Origin: Lachnospiraceae bacterium
GTDB taxonomy: Bacteria > Bacillota > Clostridia > Lachnospirales > Lachnospiraceae
NCBI GenBank assembly: GCA_003507655.1
Contig: DNUZ01000031.1
Coordinates: 18,411 to 82,410 of the forward strand
Direction of reading: 5' to 3'
DNA: 64,000 nucleotides
Below, one piece after another: positions 1-10,080 of the stretch. The notes under the pieces are model-generated. The model saw only the letters and a program-made list of their open reading frames with translations. It had not been told where the DNA came from and ran no database searches. Made by a program: the position numbers and the translations under genes. Within the stretch, counting starts at the first letter, position 1; each line of letters begins with the position of its first letter.

Positions 1-729
1 ATGAGTGTACAGGACAAAGTAGAGCGGGTTCTTCGTGAATTCTATGTGTTATATTCGAGAAGCGAGCCATATGACAAGAATGCTGAACGGGTGATCGTTA
101 ACAAAAAAGAGGCATTGGCATTGCTTGAGCAGTTGAAAAGCTGCATGAATGAAATGATGGAAGAATACGAAATGACTTCAAACAGCAGAGAACGCGGCGA
201 GCGTGAAGCGAGAAGACGCCGGGATGATATCATCTGGGATGCAAATCACAAGGCAGAAGATATTTATGCGGCATCAGTTCTCTATTCTAATGAAGCACTC
301 GGGCATATCCAGACAATTATACAGAATGCAACGGATGAAATGGAAAAGATGTTCCATACTGCAAAGAAAGAAATGATGAAGCAGCAGCAGACCGTCCGTG
401 ATAATCAGTTAGAGCTGAAGTCTTCGTTAGAAGATTTGAAGGATACAGATAAATACCGGAAAGTAATCGAGGAACGAAATAAAGAGATCAAGAAAAAGAA
501 AGAACAGGACAGCCAGAAAAAAGTAAAAGAAAACACCGGGGCTGGAATGACGGCATTTCCGGCAGGAAAACCGGAAATAAAAGTAAACCCGGCATACTTT
601 GAAAAGATCGGAAGACCTGTTCCGGTACCGGATGTGCCGGAGACAAAGGCAGCACCGGAGCTGGATATCAAAGTAAATCTAGATGCGGAATACTTCCGCT
701 GGAGACAGAAGAAAAAAGCAGATGGTTAA
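1..729 (+). CDS. Coiled-coil protein of unknown function (DivIVA-like composition)
   Basis: I do not recognise a named family. The 242-residue product is almost wholly charged and helical. Residues about 30-165 look like a long coiled coil rich in Glu, Lys, Arg and Met, followed by a Lys/Glu run (about 160-178) and a proline-rich tail. There is no signal peptide or membrane segment, so it is probably cytoplasmic. The charge pattern resembles DivIVA/GpsB-type or ATP-synthase-stalk-like proteins, but that is composition only. The ATG is the first base of the window, so the ribosome binding site cannot be seen and a start further upstream is possible. A perfect hairpin follows the stop at once, so the gene ends its transcription unit. 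Confidence 0.7.
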   Translation: MSVQDKVERVLREFYVLYSRSEPYDKNAERVIVNKKEALALLEQLKSCMNEMMEEYEMTSNSRERGEREARRRRDDIIWDANHKAEDIYAASVLYSNEALGHIQTIIQNATDEMEKMFHTAKKEMMKQQQTVRDNQLELKSSLEDLKDTDKYRKVIEERNKEIKKKKEQDSQKKVKENTGAGMTAFPAGKPEIKVNPAYFEKIGRPVPVPDVPETKAAPELDIKVNLDAEYFRWRQKKKADG

Positions 730-734
730 AAAAC

Positions 735-779
735 GTGCCCATCAGATATGGAAAGTTTCTTTCCATATCTGATGGGCAC
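735..779. terminator. Perfect 20-bp stem-loop after the first gene
   Basis: Two perfectly complementary 20-base arms flank a 5-base loop. A-rich sequence lies on the left and only a weak T-run on the right. The A-run would be a U-tract for transcripts coming leftwards, so it may work in both directions. Confidence 0.7.
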
Positions 780-920
780 AACTATTTAGTAAGAACATAT
801 CATACAATTTTTATCTTTGAATTTCCCCCAAAAACATCTTCAAAATATCTTAAGAAATAATTCCGTGTGAAACCCCATAATTCATGGTAGAATAGGGAAA
901 ACAGGAAAGGACGAAGAAAA

Positions 921-1622
921 ATGGACAAGGTCAATATTTTAGTGTGTGACGATGATAAAGAAATTGTCGATGCAATAGAGATATATTTACAGCAGGAAGG
1001 GTATCATGTGATCAAGGCATATGACGGAGAGCAGGCGATCGAGCAGTTAGAAAAAAATGATGTGCAGCTTCTCATTATGGATGTTATGATGCCAAGACTG
1101 GATGGCATCCGGGCAACCTTGAAGATCCGTGAGAACAGCAGTATTCCGATCATCATTCTTTCTGCAAAGACAGAGGATGCAGATAAAATCTTAGGACTCA
1201 ATATCGGGGCAGATGACTATATCAGCAAACCATTTAATCCACTGGAACTGGTGGCGCGTGTCAAATCACAGCTTCGGCGTTATATGCATCTGGGCAACGT
1301 TGCGGATGAGAATATGAGCGTATACCGGGTAGGCGGTCTGGAGATCAACGATGACTTAAAAGAAGTAAAAGTGGATGGAGAAACGATCCGTCTGACACCG
1401 ATAGAATATAATATTTTACTTCTCCTTGTAAAAAATGCGGGAAAAGTATTCTCCATTGAACAGATCTATGAAAGCATCTGGAATGAGGAAGCGGTCGGAG
1501 CAGACAATACCGTGGCAGTCCATATCCGTCATATCCGGGAAAAGATAGAGATAAACCCGAAAGAACCACGCTATTTAAAGGTGGTCTGGGGTGTTGGCTA
1601 TAAAGTAGAAAAAGGAGTATAG
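921..1622 (+). CDS. OmpR-family response regulator (VanR-like)
   Basis: DNA-binding half of a two-component system. Residues 1-118 form a receiver domain with the acidic cluster DDD at 10-12, the phospho-acceptor Asp54 in MDVMMP, Ser81 and Lys103. Residues about 130-233 form a winged-helix OmpR/PhoB effector domain ending in the usual VWGVGYKVE. The length (233 aa) is standard. The ATG follows AGGAAAGGACG. The histidine kinase starts 2 bases after the stop, so the two are cotranscribed. The nearest relatives by eye are VanR-type regulators; neither the signal nor the targets can be read from the sequence, and no transporter sits beside it. Confidence 0.93.
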   Translation: MDKVNILVCDDDKEIVDAIEIYLQQEGYHVIKAYDGEQAIEQLEKNDVQLLIMDVMMPRLDGIRATLKIRENSSIPIIILSAKTEDADKILGLNIGADDYISKPFNPLELVARVKSQLRRYMHLGNVADENMSVYRVGGLEINDDLKEVKVDGETIRLTPIEYNILLLLVKNAGKVFSIEQIYESIWNEEAVGADNTVAVHIRHIREKIEINPKEPRYLKVVWGVGYKVEKGV

Positions 1623-1623
1623 C

Positions 1624-3846
1624 ATGAAGAATTACCGTTATTCAACGGCAGGAAAAATAGCAACGGTCATTATACAGCAGTTCATGGCGGTCCTGCTAGT
1701 GGTATTCCTGTTATTGTTAGGAAGCCTGTTCAGTAAGAGCATGCTGGAATTTCAGGATATTGGAAAAGGCGGATTTTTAGATTCAGGGTATTTTACACAG
1801 GAATTTAAGAGTACCACCGTCGAGGTACAAAATCTTATTAATCTGCGTAAGAAATTTGAGACAAACGGAGAGTATGACCCGTCAAAAGCCGTGACGGTTA
1901 CCGGAGATCTCCAGTATCGGCTGGGAGATCTAGAGGCATGGGCAAAAGAGGGATGCAGCTATCAGGCGGCAGGATATTTAAGTCTGGTGGAAGAGACCTA
2001 TCCGGCAGTCAACGGCGGCGGCTATATTGAGCGGTATCTGAACGGAGAGATCAGTACGCAGGAAGCGACGAATATTTCTAATGCCATTGAGAATATGATG
2101 TTCTCTATCACAAAAGACATAGATACCTATAAGAGACTGATCAACAAGTATGATGCAGGAAAATCAAACGTAGCATATTATTACAGGAGTATTAATGGAG
2201 CGGTATACACCAACCTGAAATTAGAGGAAGGTGGAAAAGAAGAGGCAAGACAAAAGATCGAAGATCTCGGACAATATCTGTGCTACGATGATGAGGACAT
2301 ACATTTCGATACAAATATCAATAACTTAGAAGAATATTTTTATCAGGATGAGACCTACATTACCGGAAACATGGACACCGATGCCGTATTTATGATGGGA
2401 GTGAATGCAAAACTTCCATATAAAGACCATTTTTATAAAGCAAAAGAGTCCTATAACCGACTGCATCCGTGGATAAAGATCAGTATTATCACAACTTTTG
2501 TGAGTATCATAGGCTGGATAGCGGCACTGGTTTACCTGAGTACTGTCACGGGACGAAAATCCCACGAAGATGAGGTGCATCTGAACGGATTTGATAAGAT
2601 CAAAACAGAAATCGTCATAGTGGCGGGAATTCTGCTGATCAGTGCAGGAAACATGATGACAGGCAGACTGCGCTCCCATTCATGGGAGATTTCGGGACTT
2701 CTGATCATGGGAGGAATCTTAGCGTTTGTAGGAAATGCCTGCTTTTTACTGTTTTATCTGAGTATGATCCGCAGACTCCGCGCAGGAACACTCTGGAATA
2801 ACAGCGTGTTTTATATGGTCATAGATTTAATACAGACCTATTATAGAGGCGGAAAGGCAACCGGAAGATTTCTGGTACAGTATATTTTAGAAGGAGCCGT
2901 GATACTGATCCTTGCTGCATGGGGCTATTATTATTCGCAGCCGTTGTTTTTAGCGGCACTGGCGATCCTGCTTATTGTATTTGGAATTTTTATCTTAAAA
3001 GACCGCGTGCAGCGCCAGCAGATTATCGAAGGGATCGAAGAGATCAAATCGGGAAATTTAGAATATAAGATCCGGTCAGAAGAGTTTACCGGGGATAACA
3101 AGATACTAAGTGAAGGAATTAACAATCTCGGAGACGGATTGGAAAAAGCGGTAGATGCGAGCATGAAAAATGAACGGATGAAGGCAGATCTGATCACAAA
3201 TGTATCGCACGACATCAAGACACCGCTGACCTCCATTATAAATTATGTAAATTTACTGGAAAATGAAAAGATCGAGAATGAGAAAGTAAATAATTACATC
3301 CACATCCTGAAAGAAAAATCAGCACGTTTAGAGCAGCTGACGGAAGATTTGGTAGAAGCATCCAAGATCAGCTCCGGCAATATTGTGTTAGAGATGGTCC
3401 GGATCAACTTAGTGGAACTGGTTTATCAGACAGCCGGAGAATTCAACGAAAAATTCGAGCAGCGGAATCTGACCATATTTACAAAAATGCCAAAAGAATC
3501 GATTGTTGTCATGGCAGACGGCAGACGGATCTGGCGCGTGTTGGAAAACCTTTATAACAATGTCGCAAAATATGCACTGGAGGGCACGCGTGTCTATGTG
3601 GAATTGGACAAAAAAGAAGACGAAGCCGTATTTTCTATTAAAAATATTTCCTCAAAACCACTCAATATCCCATCGGATGAGCTGACAGAGCGTTTTATCC
3701 GGGGAGATGTCTCAAGGACAACGGAGGGAAGCGGACTGGGTCTGTCGATCGCGAAAAATCTTACCACATTGATGGGCGGAACCTTCGATATTATTTTAGA
3801 CGGTGACCTGTTCAAGGTAATGATCACATTTCCACTTGCTTTTTAG
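1624..3846 (+). CDS. Membrane sensor histidine kinase (VanS-like), partner of the upstream regulator
   Basis: A 740-residue kinase, long for a VanS-type sensor. One membrane segment lies near residues 11-36, followed by an extracellular region of about 245 residues. Further hydrophobic segments lie near 284-309, 327-347, 355-386 and 417-459, so the membrane part is a multi-helix bundle rather than the usual two helices. A HAMP-like linker precedes the H-box NVSHDIKTPLTS (phospho-accepting His529), then the N box NLYNNVAKYA and the G box EGSGLGLSIAKNL of the ATPase domain. It should autophosphorylate at His529 and pass phosphate to Asp54 of the regulator. The ligand is unknown. Confidence 0.92.
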   Translation: MKNYRYSTAGKIATVIIQQFMAVLLVVFLLLLGSLFSKSMLEFQDIGKGGFLDSGYFTQEFKSTTVEVQNLINLRKKFETNGEYDPSKAVTVTGDLQYRLGDLEAWAKEGCSYQAAGYLSLVEETYPAVNGGGYIERYLNGEISTQEATNISNAIENMMFSITKDIDTYKRLINKYDAGKSNVAYYYRSINGAVYTNLKLEEGGKEEARQKIEDLGQYLCYDDEDIHFDTNINNLEEYFYQDETYITGNMDTDAVFMMGVNAKLPYKDHFYKAKESYNRLHPWIKISIITTFVSIIGWIAALVYLSTVTGRKSHEDEVHLNGFDKIKTEIVIVAGILLISAGNMMTGRLRSHSWEISGLLIMGGILAFVGNACFLLFYLSMIRRLRAGTLWNNSVFYMVIDLIQTYYRGGKATGRFLVQYILEGAVILILAAWGYYYSQPLFLAALAILLIVFGIFILKDRVQRQQIIEGIEEIKSGNLEYKIRSEEFTGDNKILSEGINNLGDGLEKAVDASMKNERMKADLITNVSHDIKTPLTSIINYVNLLENEKIENEKVNNYIHILKEKSARLEQLTEDLVEASKISSGNIVLEMVRINLVELVYQTAGEFNEKFEQRNLTIFTKMPKESIVVMADGRRIWRVLENLYNNVAKYALEGTRVYVELDKKEDEAVFSIKNISSKPLNIPSDELTERFIRGDVSRTTEGSGLGLSIAKNLTTLMGGTFDIILDGDLFKVMITFPLAF

Positions 3847-3931
3847 TGGGGCTTTTATTATAATTTTTTGTGGAAAAGTATGTCGGCGGTGAGCTTTTTA
3901 CCGCCGATTTTCAGTAAGGAGGATATATCAT

Positions 3932-6220
3932 ATGAAGTTACATGAAGGCGGCGTTTACTTAGTAAACGGCACAGAGTTAATTCCGGAGGGACCGGAAGCA
4001 GCTGCACAGATCTCAGCAAAGACGGGTGCAGCCGTATCGAAGGAAGAGGCAGCAAAGAATACGATTGCCTATGGTATTTTAAAAGACCATAACACATCCG
4101 GAAATATGGATAAACTTAAAATTAAGTTTGATAAACTGACTTCCCACGATATTACATTCGTAGGAATCATACAGACAGCGCGTGCATCAGGACTTGAAAA
4201 ATTCCCGATCCCATATGTGCTGACAAACTGTCACAACTCCCTTTGTGCAGTTGGTGGAACCATCAACGAGGATGACCACATGTTTGGTCTGACCTGTGCA
4301 AAAAAATACGGCGGAGTCTATGTACCACCTCATCAGGCGGTTATCCATCAGTTTGCAAGAGAGATGCTTGCAGGCGGCGGAAAGATGATCTTAGGTTCCG
4401 ATTCCCATACACGTTACGGAGCACTTGGAACAATGGCAATGGGAGAGGGCGGACCGGAGTTAGTAAAACAGCTTTTAAGCCAGACCTATGATATCAATAT
4501 GCCGGGCGTAGTCGGAGTCTATATGACCGGAGAGCCACAGCATGGCGTAGGACCGCAGGATATCGCACTTGCGATTATCGGAGCAGTCTTTGCAAACGGT
4601 TATGTAAAGAATAAAGTAATGGAGTTTGTAGGACCGGGTGTGTCCAACTTAAGTGCAGACTACCGTATCGGTGTCGATGTTATGACAACAGAAACCACCT
4701 GTCTGTCCTCTATCTGGAGAACCGACGAAAAGATCAAAGAATTTTACGATATCCACGGAAGAAGTGAAGATTACAAAGAACTGAATCCGGGAAATGTTGC
4801 TTACTATGATGGAATGATCGAGATCAACTTAAGTGAGATTAAACCAATGATCGCTATGCCGTTCCATCCAAGCAATGTGTATACGATCGAAGAGTTAAAT
4901 GCAAATCTTATGGATATTTTAGATGACTGTGAAAAGAGAGCCTTAGTCAGCTTAGACGGAGCCGTAGACTTTACATTAAAAGACAAAGTCAGAAACGGAA
5001 AGCTCTATGTGGATCAGGGAATCATTGCTGGCTGTGCAGGCGGTGGTTATGAAAATATCTGCGATGCAGCAGACATTTTAAGAGGTACAAGCATCGGACC
5101 GGACGAGTTTACCTTAAGCGTATATCCGGCAAGTACCCCGGTTTATATGGAACTTGTAAGAAACGGAGCCGTTGCAGATTTACTTGAGACAGGTGCGATC
5201 GTTAAGACAGCATTCTGCGGACCATGCTTCGGAGCAGGTGATACCCCAAGCAACAACGGACTTTCCATTCGTCATTCCACCAGAAACTTCCCGAACCGCG
5301 AAGGTTCTAAGTTACAGAATGGTCAGATCGCATCCGTAGCATTAATGGATGCACGTTCTATTGCAGCAACAGCAGCAAACAAAGGATATCTGACTTCTGC
5401 AGCAGATATGGATACAGAATATACAAAACCGGCATATCACTTTGATAAGACTATCTACGAGAACCGCGTATTTGACAGCAAGGGTGTTGCAGATCCAAGC
5501 GTAGAGATCAAGTTTGGTCCAAACATCAAAGACTGGCCGCAGATGAGTGCTTTACCACAGAACATGGTATTAAAAGTAGTATCTGAGATCCATGATCCGG
5601 TTACAACAACCGATGAGCTGATCCCATCCGGAGAGACTTCATCCTACCGTTCGAACCCACTTGGATTAGCAGAGTTTACATTATCCAGAAAAGACCCTGC
5701 TTATGTTGGAAAAGCAAAAGAAGTACAGAAAGCACAGAAAGCCATTGAAGAAGGCAACTGTCCGTTAGAGGCACTTCCGGAATTAAAACCGGTGATGGAT
5801 ACCGTACGGAAAACTTTCCCGGATGCAGGCGAAGGCAATCTTGGTGTAGGAAGTACGATTTTCGCAGTAAAACCGGGTGACGGTTCTGCCCGCGAGCAGG
5901 CAGCATCCTGCCAGAAAGTACTTGGCGGTTGGGCAAATATTGCAAATGAGTATGCAACAAAACGTTATCGTTCCAACCTCATTAACTGGGGTATGCTTCC
6001 ATTCTTAATTGAAGAGGGAGACCTTCCGTTTGCAAATGGAGATTATCTTTTTATTCCGGAGATCAGAAAAGCCGTAGAGGAAAAGGCATCTGATATTACC
6101 GCTTATGTCGTAAAAGGAGATCACTTAGAAGAGTTCCACTTAAAGATGGGTGAGCTTACCGATGATGAAAGAGAGATCATCTTAAAGGGATGCCTGATCA
6201 ATTATAACCGCGTAAATTAA
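3932..6220 (+). CDS. Aconitase-family hydratase (4Fe-4S)
   Basis: Single-chain member of the aconitase superfamily, 762 residues. Cys368 (AGCAGGG) and the pair Cys429-x2-Cys432 (FCGPCFG) are spaced as the three ligands of the catalytic 4Fe-4S cluster. The N-terminal part carries [12 protein letters not shown], typical of the substrate-binding core, and the C-terminal part should be the swivel domain. In Firmicutes this subgroup is usually called 'hydratase' and groups with YbhJ-like proteins, so aconitate hydratase activity is likely but not proven. AAGGAGG precedes the ATG by about 9 bases. The AI-2E-family permease starts 9 bases downstream, which suggests an operon. Confidence 0.85.
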   Translation: MKLHEGGVYLVNGTELIPEGPEAAAQISAKTGAAVSKEEAAKNTIAYGILKDHNTSGNMDKLKIKFDKLTSHDITFVGIIQTARASGLEKFPIPYVLTNCHNSLCAVGGTINEDDHMFGLTCAKKYGGVYVPPHQAVIHQFAREMLAGGGKMILGSDSHTRYGALGTMAMGEGGPELVKQLLSQTYDINMPGVVGVYMTGEPQHGVGPQDIALAIIGAVFANGYVKNKVMEFVGPGVSNLSADYRIGVDVMTTETTCLSSIWRTDEKIKEFYDIHGRSEDYKELNPGNVAYYDGMIEINLSEIKPMIAMPFHPSNVYTIEELNANLMDILDDCEKRALVSLDGAVDFTLKDKVRNGKLYVDQGIIAGCAGGGYENICDAADILRGTSIGPDEFTLSVYPASTPVYMELVRNGAVADLLETGAIVKTAFCGPCFGAGDTPSNNGLSIRHSTRNFPNREGSKLQNGQIASVALMDARSIAATAANKGYLTSAADMDTEYTKPAYHFDKTIYENRVFDSKGVADPSVEIKFGPNIKDWPQMSALPQNMVLKVVSEIHDPVTTTDELIPSGETSSYRSNPLGLAEFTLSRKDPAYVGKAKEVQKAQKAIEEGNCPLEALPELKPVMDTVRKTFPDAGEGNLGVGSTIFAVKPGDGSAREQAASCQKVLGGWANIANEYATKRYRSNLINWGMLPFLIEEGDLPFANGDYLFIPEIRKAVEEKASDITAYVVKGDHLEEFHLKMGELTDDEREIILKGCLINYNRVN

Positions 6221-6229
6221 GGAGAATAC

Positions 6230-7567
6230 ATGGAGAATAAGGAGAACAATTCCCCCGAACTGAAAAAAAAATCACACTGGAATATCAGACCTTATATGGC
6301 AATTGCATTAACTGCATTTTTAGTGATCACACTGAGTATCATTTTCTTCTTCCTGATCTACCGCTATAACGGATTTGCGGCAGGATGGAGAAAACTCACT
6401 GTCATATTGCAGCCGATCATCATCGGAATCGTGATCGCTTATCTGATCAATCCGATCATGATGTTTTTTGAAAAATATCTGCTGCGCTGGATCGAGCCAA
6501 AGATACAGAAAAAAGACAAGGCAAAAAAATTATGCCGAAGTCTTGCGACATTTGGCGCATTAGCAGTTTTCATTATGATCATTGCAATTTTGCTGATACT
6601 CTTAATACCACAGCTTGCAGAGAGTATTCAGGGCTTAGTGGTCACATTGCCGGGTGAGGTGCAGGAGTTGATAGACAAGGTCAATGGAATTTTGAAGAAC
6701 GATTCAGAAATCGCAGACATGTTTGAGAATACGCTGCTGCATGCAACGGATTATCTGCGTAACTGGGCAATGAACGATCTGTTACCAAAGAGCAACCAGT
6801 ATCTGACCTCTATTACTTCAGGACTGATCAGTATTTTTAAAGTTCTGTTAAATATTGTAGTCGGATTGATCGTATCAGTATATTTGCTGTTCAGTAAAGA
6901 GACTTTTATCGGACAGTTTAAAAAGCTGACCTATGCACTGTTTAAACCGAAACGGGCAAACATTATCATAGAGACAGCCAGAAAGAGCAACGAGATCTTT
7001 GGCGGATTTATCAGCGGAAAGATATTGGATTCTACCATTATCGGAATTATCTGCTATATCGTTCTTTTGATCATGAAGATGCCATATGCCGTATTGGTCA
7101 GTGTGATCGTTGGTGTTACGAATGTGATTCCGTTCTTTGGACCGTTTATCGGTGCAGTACCGGGATTTATCATTATCGTACTTGCCAATCCGTTGCAGGG
7201 ACTTTATTTCCTGATCGTTATTTTTATCCTGCAGCAGGTAGACGGAAATATCATCGGACCAACAATCTTAGGAGATTCCACAGGACTTTCTCCGTTCTGG
7301 GTAGTCTTTGCGATCATGGTCGGAGGCGGATTGTTCGGATTTGCGGGAATGCTCCTTGGAGTTCCGGTCTTTGCCGTAATTTATTACATTATACAGAGGG
7401 TCATCTATCACTTCCTGCGTAAGAAAAAGCTGCCGGAAGCGACAGAGCAGTATATCGAGCTGGACAAAGTAGATACCCGTACGAATGAACTCTGCTATTT
7501 TCAAAAAGAAGAAATTGATGTAAAAAAAGAAGATCAAACAGAGGAAAATACAGAGAATAAAAACTAA
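6230..7567 (+). CDS. AI-2E family transporter
   Basis: A 445-residue polytopic membrane protein. Paired N-terminal helices (about 20-45 and 60-80), a helix near 100-125, an extracytoplasmic amphipathic stretch, and a C-terminal set of helices (about 200-385) with the GxxxG-rich pattern VIPFFGPFIGAVPG give the AI-2E transporter layout. The family was named for autoinducer-2 export, but members also move ions such as Na+/H+, so the substrate is open. The charged C-terminal tail (about 400-445) is cytoplasmic. It follows the hydratase by 9 bases with GGAG upstream of its ATG, and a strong terminator follows. Confidence 0.88.
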   Translation: MENKENNSPELKKKSHWNIRPYMAIALTAFLVITLSIIFFFLIYRYNGFAAGWRKLTVILQPIIIGIVIAYLINPIMMFFEKYLLRWIEPKIQKKDKAKKLCRSLATFGALAVFIMIIAILLILLIPQLAESIQGLVVTLPGEVQELIDKVNGILKNDSEIADMFENTLLHATDYLRNWAMNDLLPKSNQYLTSITSGLISIFKVLLNIVVGLIVSVYLLFSKETFIGQFKKLTYALFKPKRANIIIETARKSNEIFGGFISGKILDSTIIGIICYIVLLIMKMPYAVLVSVIVGVTNVIPFFGPFIGAVPGFIIIVLANPLQGLYFLIVIFILQQVDGNIIGPTILGDSTGLSPFWVVFAIMVGGGLFGFAGMLLGVPVFAVIYYIIQRVIYHFLRKKKLPEATEQYIELDKVDTRTNELCYFQKEEIDVKKEDQTEENTENKN

Positions 7568-7570
7568 GGA

Positions 7571-7607
7571 AAAGCCGTATTCGACAGGATTTGCCGAATA
7601 CGGCTTT
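7571..7607 (+). terminator. Terminator after the hydratase/AI-2E unit
   Basis: A perfect 13-bp stem beginning AAAGCCGTATTCG, with an 11-base loop, starts 3 bases after the stop codon. A/T-rich sequence follows. Confidence 0.8.
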
Positions 7608-7699
7608 AAAATAATAAATTTTGACACACAGGGTATCCTATGGTACACTAAAATGGATAAAAATCTGTCTATTATAGGCATATTCAGAGGTGACACAAG

Positions 7700-10063
7700 T
7701 TGGATAAATATGAATATAAATTAAAACTCGATCAGATGAAAAGTGCTTTTGCAGAGGGAAATTATCACATGGCAGAAGAACTTGCAGATTCCATTAACTG
7801 GAAACGTGTTCGCAATGCAAATTCCCTGATAAAAGCAGGAGAAGTCTATGAGACGGCAGAAAGATATGATGATGCAAAAGAAATGTTTCTGCTTGCATAT
7901 GAACGTTCTCCGATTGGAAGAACGATCGTATACCGTCTTGCAGAACTGGCAATCCATGTAGGCAATTACGATGAAGCAATGGAGTATTATGAGGAGTTTG
8001 TAGAGATGGCTCCGAATGATAGTCTCAAATTTGTGTTAAAATATAAGATATACAAAGCAAAGGGAGAATCCCTTGCAGAGCAGATACAGATTCTTGAGGA
8101 TTTAAAGGAACAGGAATATATTGAAGAGTGGGCATATGAGCTGGCATACCTCTATCATCAGGCAGGAATGAGCGAGAAATGTGTGGAAGCATGTGATGAA
8201 CTGATTCTATGGTTTGGTGATGGTGCATATGTTGAAAAAGCGCTCGAATTAAAGATGCTCTATCAACCGTTGACCAAGCAGCAGGAAGAGAAATACCGCC
8301 AGTTCCGCCAGAAACGGGACGGAGTGGTTGAGGTACGTCCGAATGATATGCTCAATTCCGGTGAGATCGTATCCGAAGTTGTGAAGATCCCGCAGGTTAC
8401 GATGAATGCGAGCCGTTTTAATACGGTAAATCTTCAGAATGAATTGGCAAAAAATATGCAGCAGATCATGGATGCGACGGAAAAAGAAGAGGTCAACGAT
8501 TCCATGGATGCCATTAAGAAAATGGTGGAGGAGATTCCTTATTTACAGCTTCCGCATGAGAGTGAGGAGCAGAAGGAAGAAAAATACGGACATATTGAGA
8601 CGGATGAAGAGATCGACGGTTCTTTAAAGATCAATTTTAAAGAGATGTTGGCAGAGGATTCGGACGGACAGATCAGTCTGTACGTTCCAAAGGATCCGAT
8701 GGTAGAAAGACAGATTACCGGTCAGATGAGCATCCAGGAAGTGCTGGAAGAATGGGAAAAGACAAAGCGTGCGGCAGAGGCAGCATTGCAGGAAGCAGAG
8801 CAGCGCCGGTTAGAATCTGCAAAAGCCAGAGCACTTCAGGAAGCAGAAGAGATCATGGAGCGTTTAGTCGATGTAATTCCTCAGTTGAATGCAGGTCTGT
8901 CGCCAAAAGAATTATTGGAACAGGAGTATATGCAGAATATGCCGGAAAAAGACGAAAAAGCAGCCAGATTATTTCAGAATGTCAATGACATTCTTACAAG
9001 AGAGATCGAGAAATTATCCAAAGAGAATAACAGCATTGATCAGATGATAGAAGAGAATAAACCAGCAGAGGAATCTTTTGGACAGGAGATGGAAAATGAA
9101 ATGTCAGAAGAGTTATCAGAGGAGATTCCACAGGAACTGCCGCAGGTTTCCACAGATATCGGAGATTTATTAGTAGAAGAACCGATACCGGAGGAAATTG
9201 AAGCAGCAAAAGAACTGATGCCGGAAGAGCCGGCAAAACAGGAAGAACTTCCGCCTATCCAGATACCGGAAGATGTGATCGAGGATGAAGATGTAACGAT
9301 GCATCTGACAAAGGCACAAAAAGAGATCTTTTCTTATTTTGTTCCGATCCAGGGAATGGAGCAGCAGCTCTGTCAGGTGTTGACCGGAGTGAAACGGAGA
9401 CTTGGAAGAAGTACGAACTCTACAGAGGGAAATATCATGATCCAGGGAGGACCGGGCAGTGGTAAGACCGTACTTGCAACGGATCTGATCAAAGTCATTC
9501 AGGAGGAAACCGGACTGATCGGAGGAAAGATCGGTAAGATCGAAGCCGCTTCTTTAAATCAAAAGGATATTCCGGAATTGATGAAAAAAGTCCGCGGAGG
9601 CTGTCTGATCATTGAAAAAGCCGGAGAGATTACGCGTGAGACGGCAGTGAAGATGTCTCTTCAGATGTCACAGGACACCGCAGGAATGTTAGTTATTTTA
9701 GAGGATACCAAAGAAGGAATTCGTAAGGCACTTGGACGCGATGAAGAATTTGCAAGGAAGTTTACCGAAAAAGTCAATATACCGATCTTTTCCATTGATG
9801 AACTGGTAGAATTTGCAAAATCCTATGCACAGGAGTTAGAGTACGAAATTGATGAAATGGGAGTGTTAGCACTCTATAACCGCATCAGCAGTATTGAAAA
9901 ACTCGATGAAGCAACAACGCTGTTTGAAGTAAAAGACATTGTGGATGAAGCAGTGGCAAAATCCGAAAAGGGCGGATTCAAAAAAGCGTTCAGCGTATTT
10001 GCATCCAAACGTCATGGACAAGGCGATAGAAAAGTACTGCAGGAAAAAGATTTTGAGGAATAG
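7700..10063 (+). CDS. TPR protein with C-terminal P-loop ATPase-like domain
   Basis: A 787-residue protein. Residues about 1-200 are tetratricopeptide-like helix pairs (for example the EVYETAERYDDAKEMFLLAYERSP unit near 48-71). A long acidic, low-complexity linker of about 330 residues follows, and the last 220 residues are an AAA-like fold. Walker A is GGPGSGKT (Gly583 to Lys589). The expected Walker B reads GCLIIEKAGE, so the usual acidic pair is replaced. The start is TTG at 7700, behind AGAGG, since no in-frame ATG lies nearby. glgB follows after a 17-base gap. The layout suggests an adaptor or partner-recruiting ATPase; the job is unknown. Confidence 0.8.
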   Translation: MDKYEYKLKLDQMKSAFAEGNYHMAEELADSINWKRVRNANSLIKAGEVYETAERYDDAKEMFLLAYERSPIGRTIVYRLAELAIHVGNYDEAMEYYEEFVEMAPNDSLKFVLKYKIYKAKGESLAEQIQILEDLKEQEYIEEWAYELAYLYHQAGMSEKCVEACDELILWFGDGAYVEKALELKMLYQPLTKQQEEKYRQFRQKRDGVVEVRPNDMLNSGEIVSEVVKIPQVTMNASRFNTVNLQNELAKNMQQIMDATEKEEVNDSMDAIKKMVEEIPYLQLPHESEEQKEEKYGHIETDEEIDGSLKINFKEMLAEDSDGQISLYVPKDPMVERQITGQMSIQEVLEEWEKTKRAAEAALQEAEQRRLESAKARALQEAEEIMERLVDVIPQLNAGLSPKELLEQEYMQNMPEKDEKAARLFQNVNDILTREIEKLSKENNSIDQMIEENKPAEESFGQEMENEMSEELSEEIPQELPQVSTDIGDLLVEEPIPEEIEAAKELMPEEPAKQEELPPIQIPEDVIEDEDVTMHLTKAQKEIFSYFVPIQGMEQQLCQVLTGVKRRLGRSTNSTEGNIMIQGGPGSGKTVLATDLIKVIQEETGLIGGKIGKIEAASLNQKDIPELMKKVRGGCLIIEKAGEITRETAVKMSLQMSQDTAGMLVILEDTKEGIRKALGRDEEFARKFTEKVNIPIFSIDELVEFAKSYAQELEYEIDEMGVLALYNRISSIEKLDEATTLFEVKDIVDEAVAKSEKGGFKKAFSVFASKRHGQGDRKVLQEKDFEE

Positions 10064-10080
10064 TGAAAGAGGTAAAGACT

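Noticed and set aside
735..779. A small RNA gene at the perfect 20-bp stem-loop
   Set aside because: No promoter was seen for it, and its position directly after a stop codon fits a terminator.
8439..9236. Several alternative-frame ORFs inside the TPR protein gene
   Set aside because: They are shadows of the acidic, repetitive coding sequence and have no start signals.
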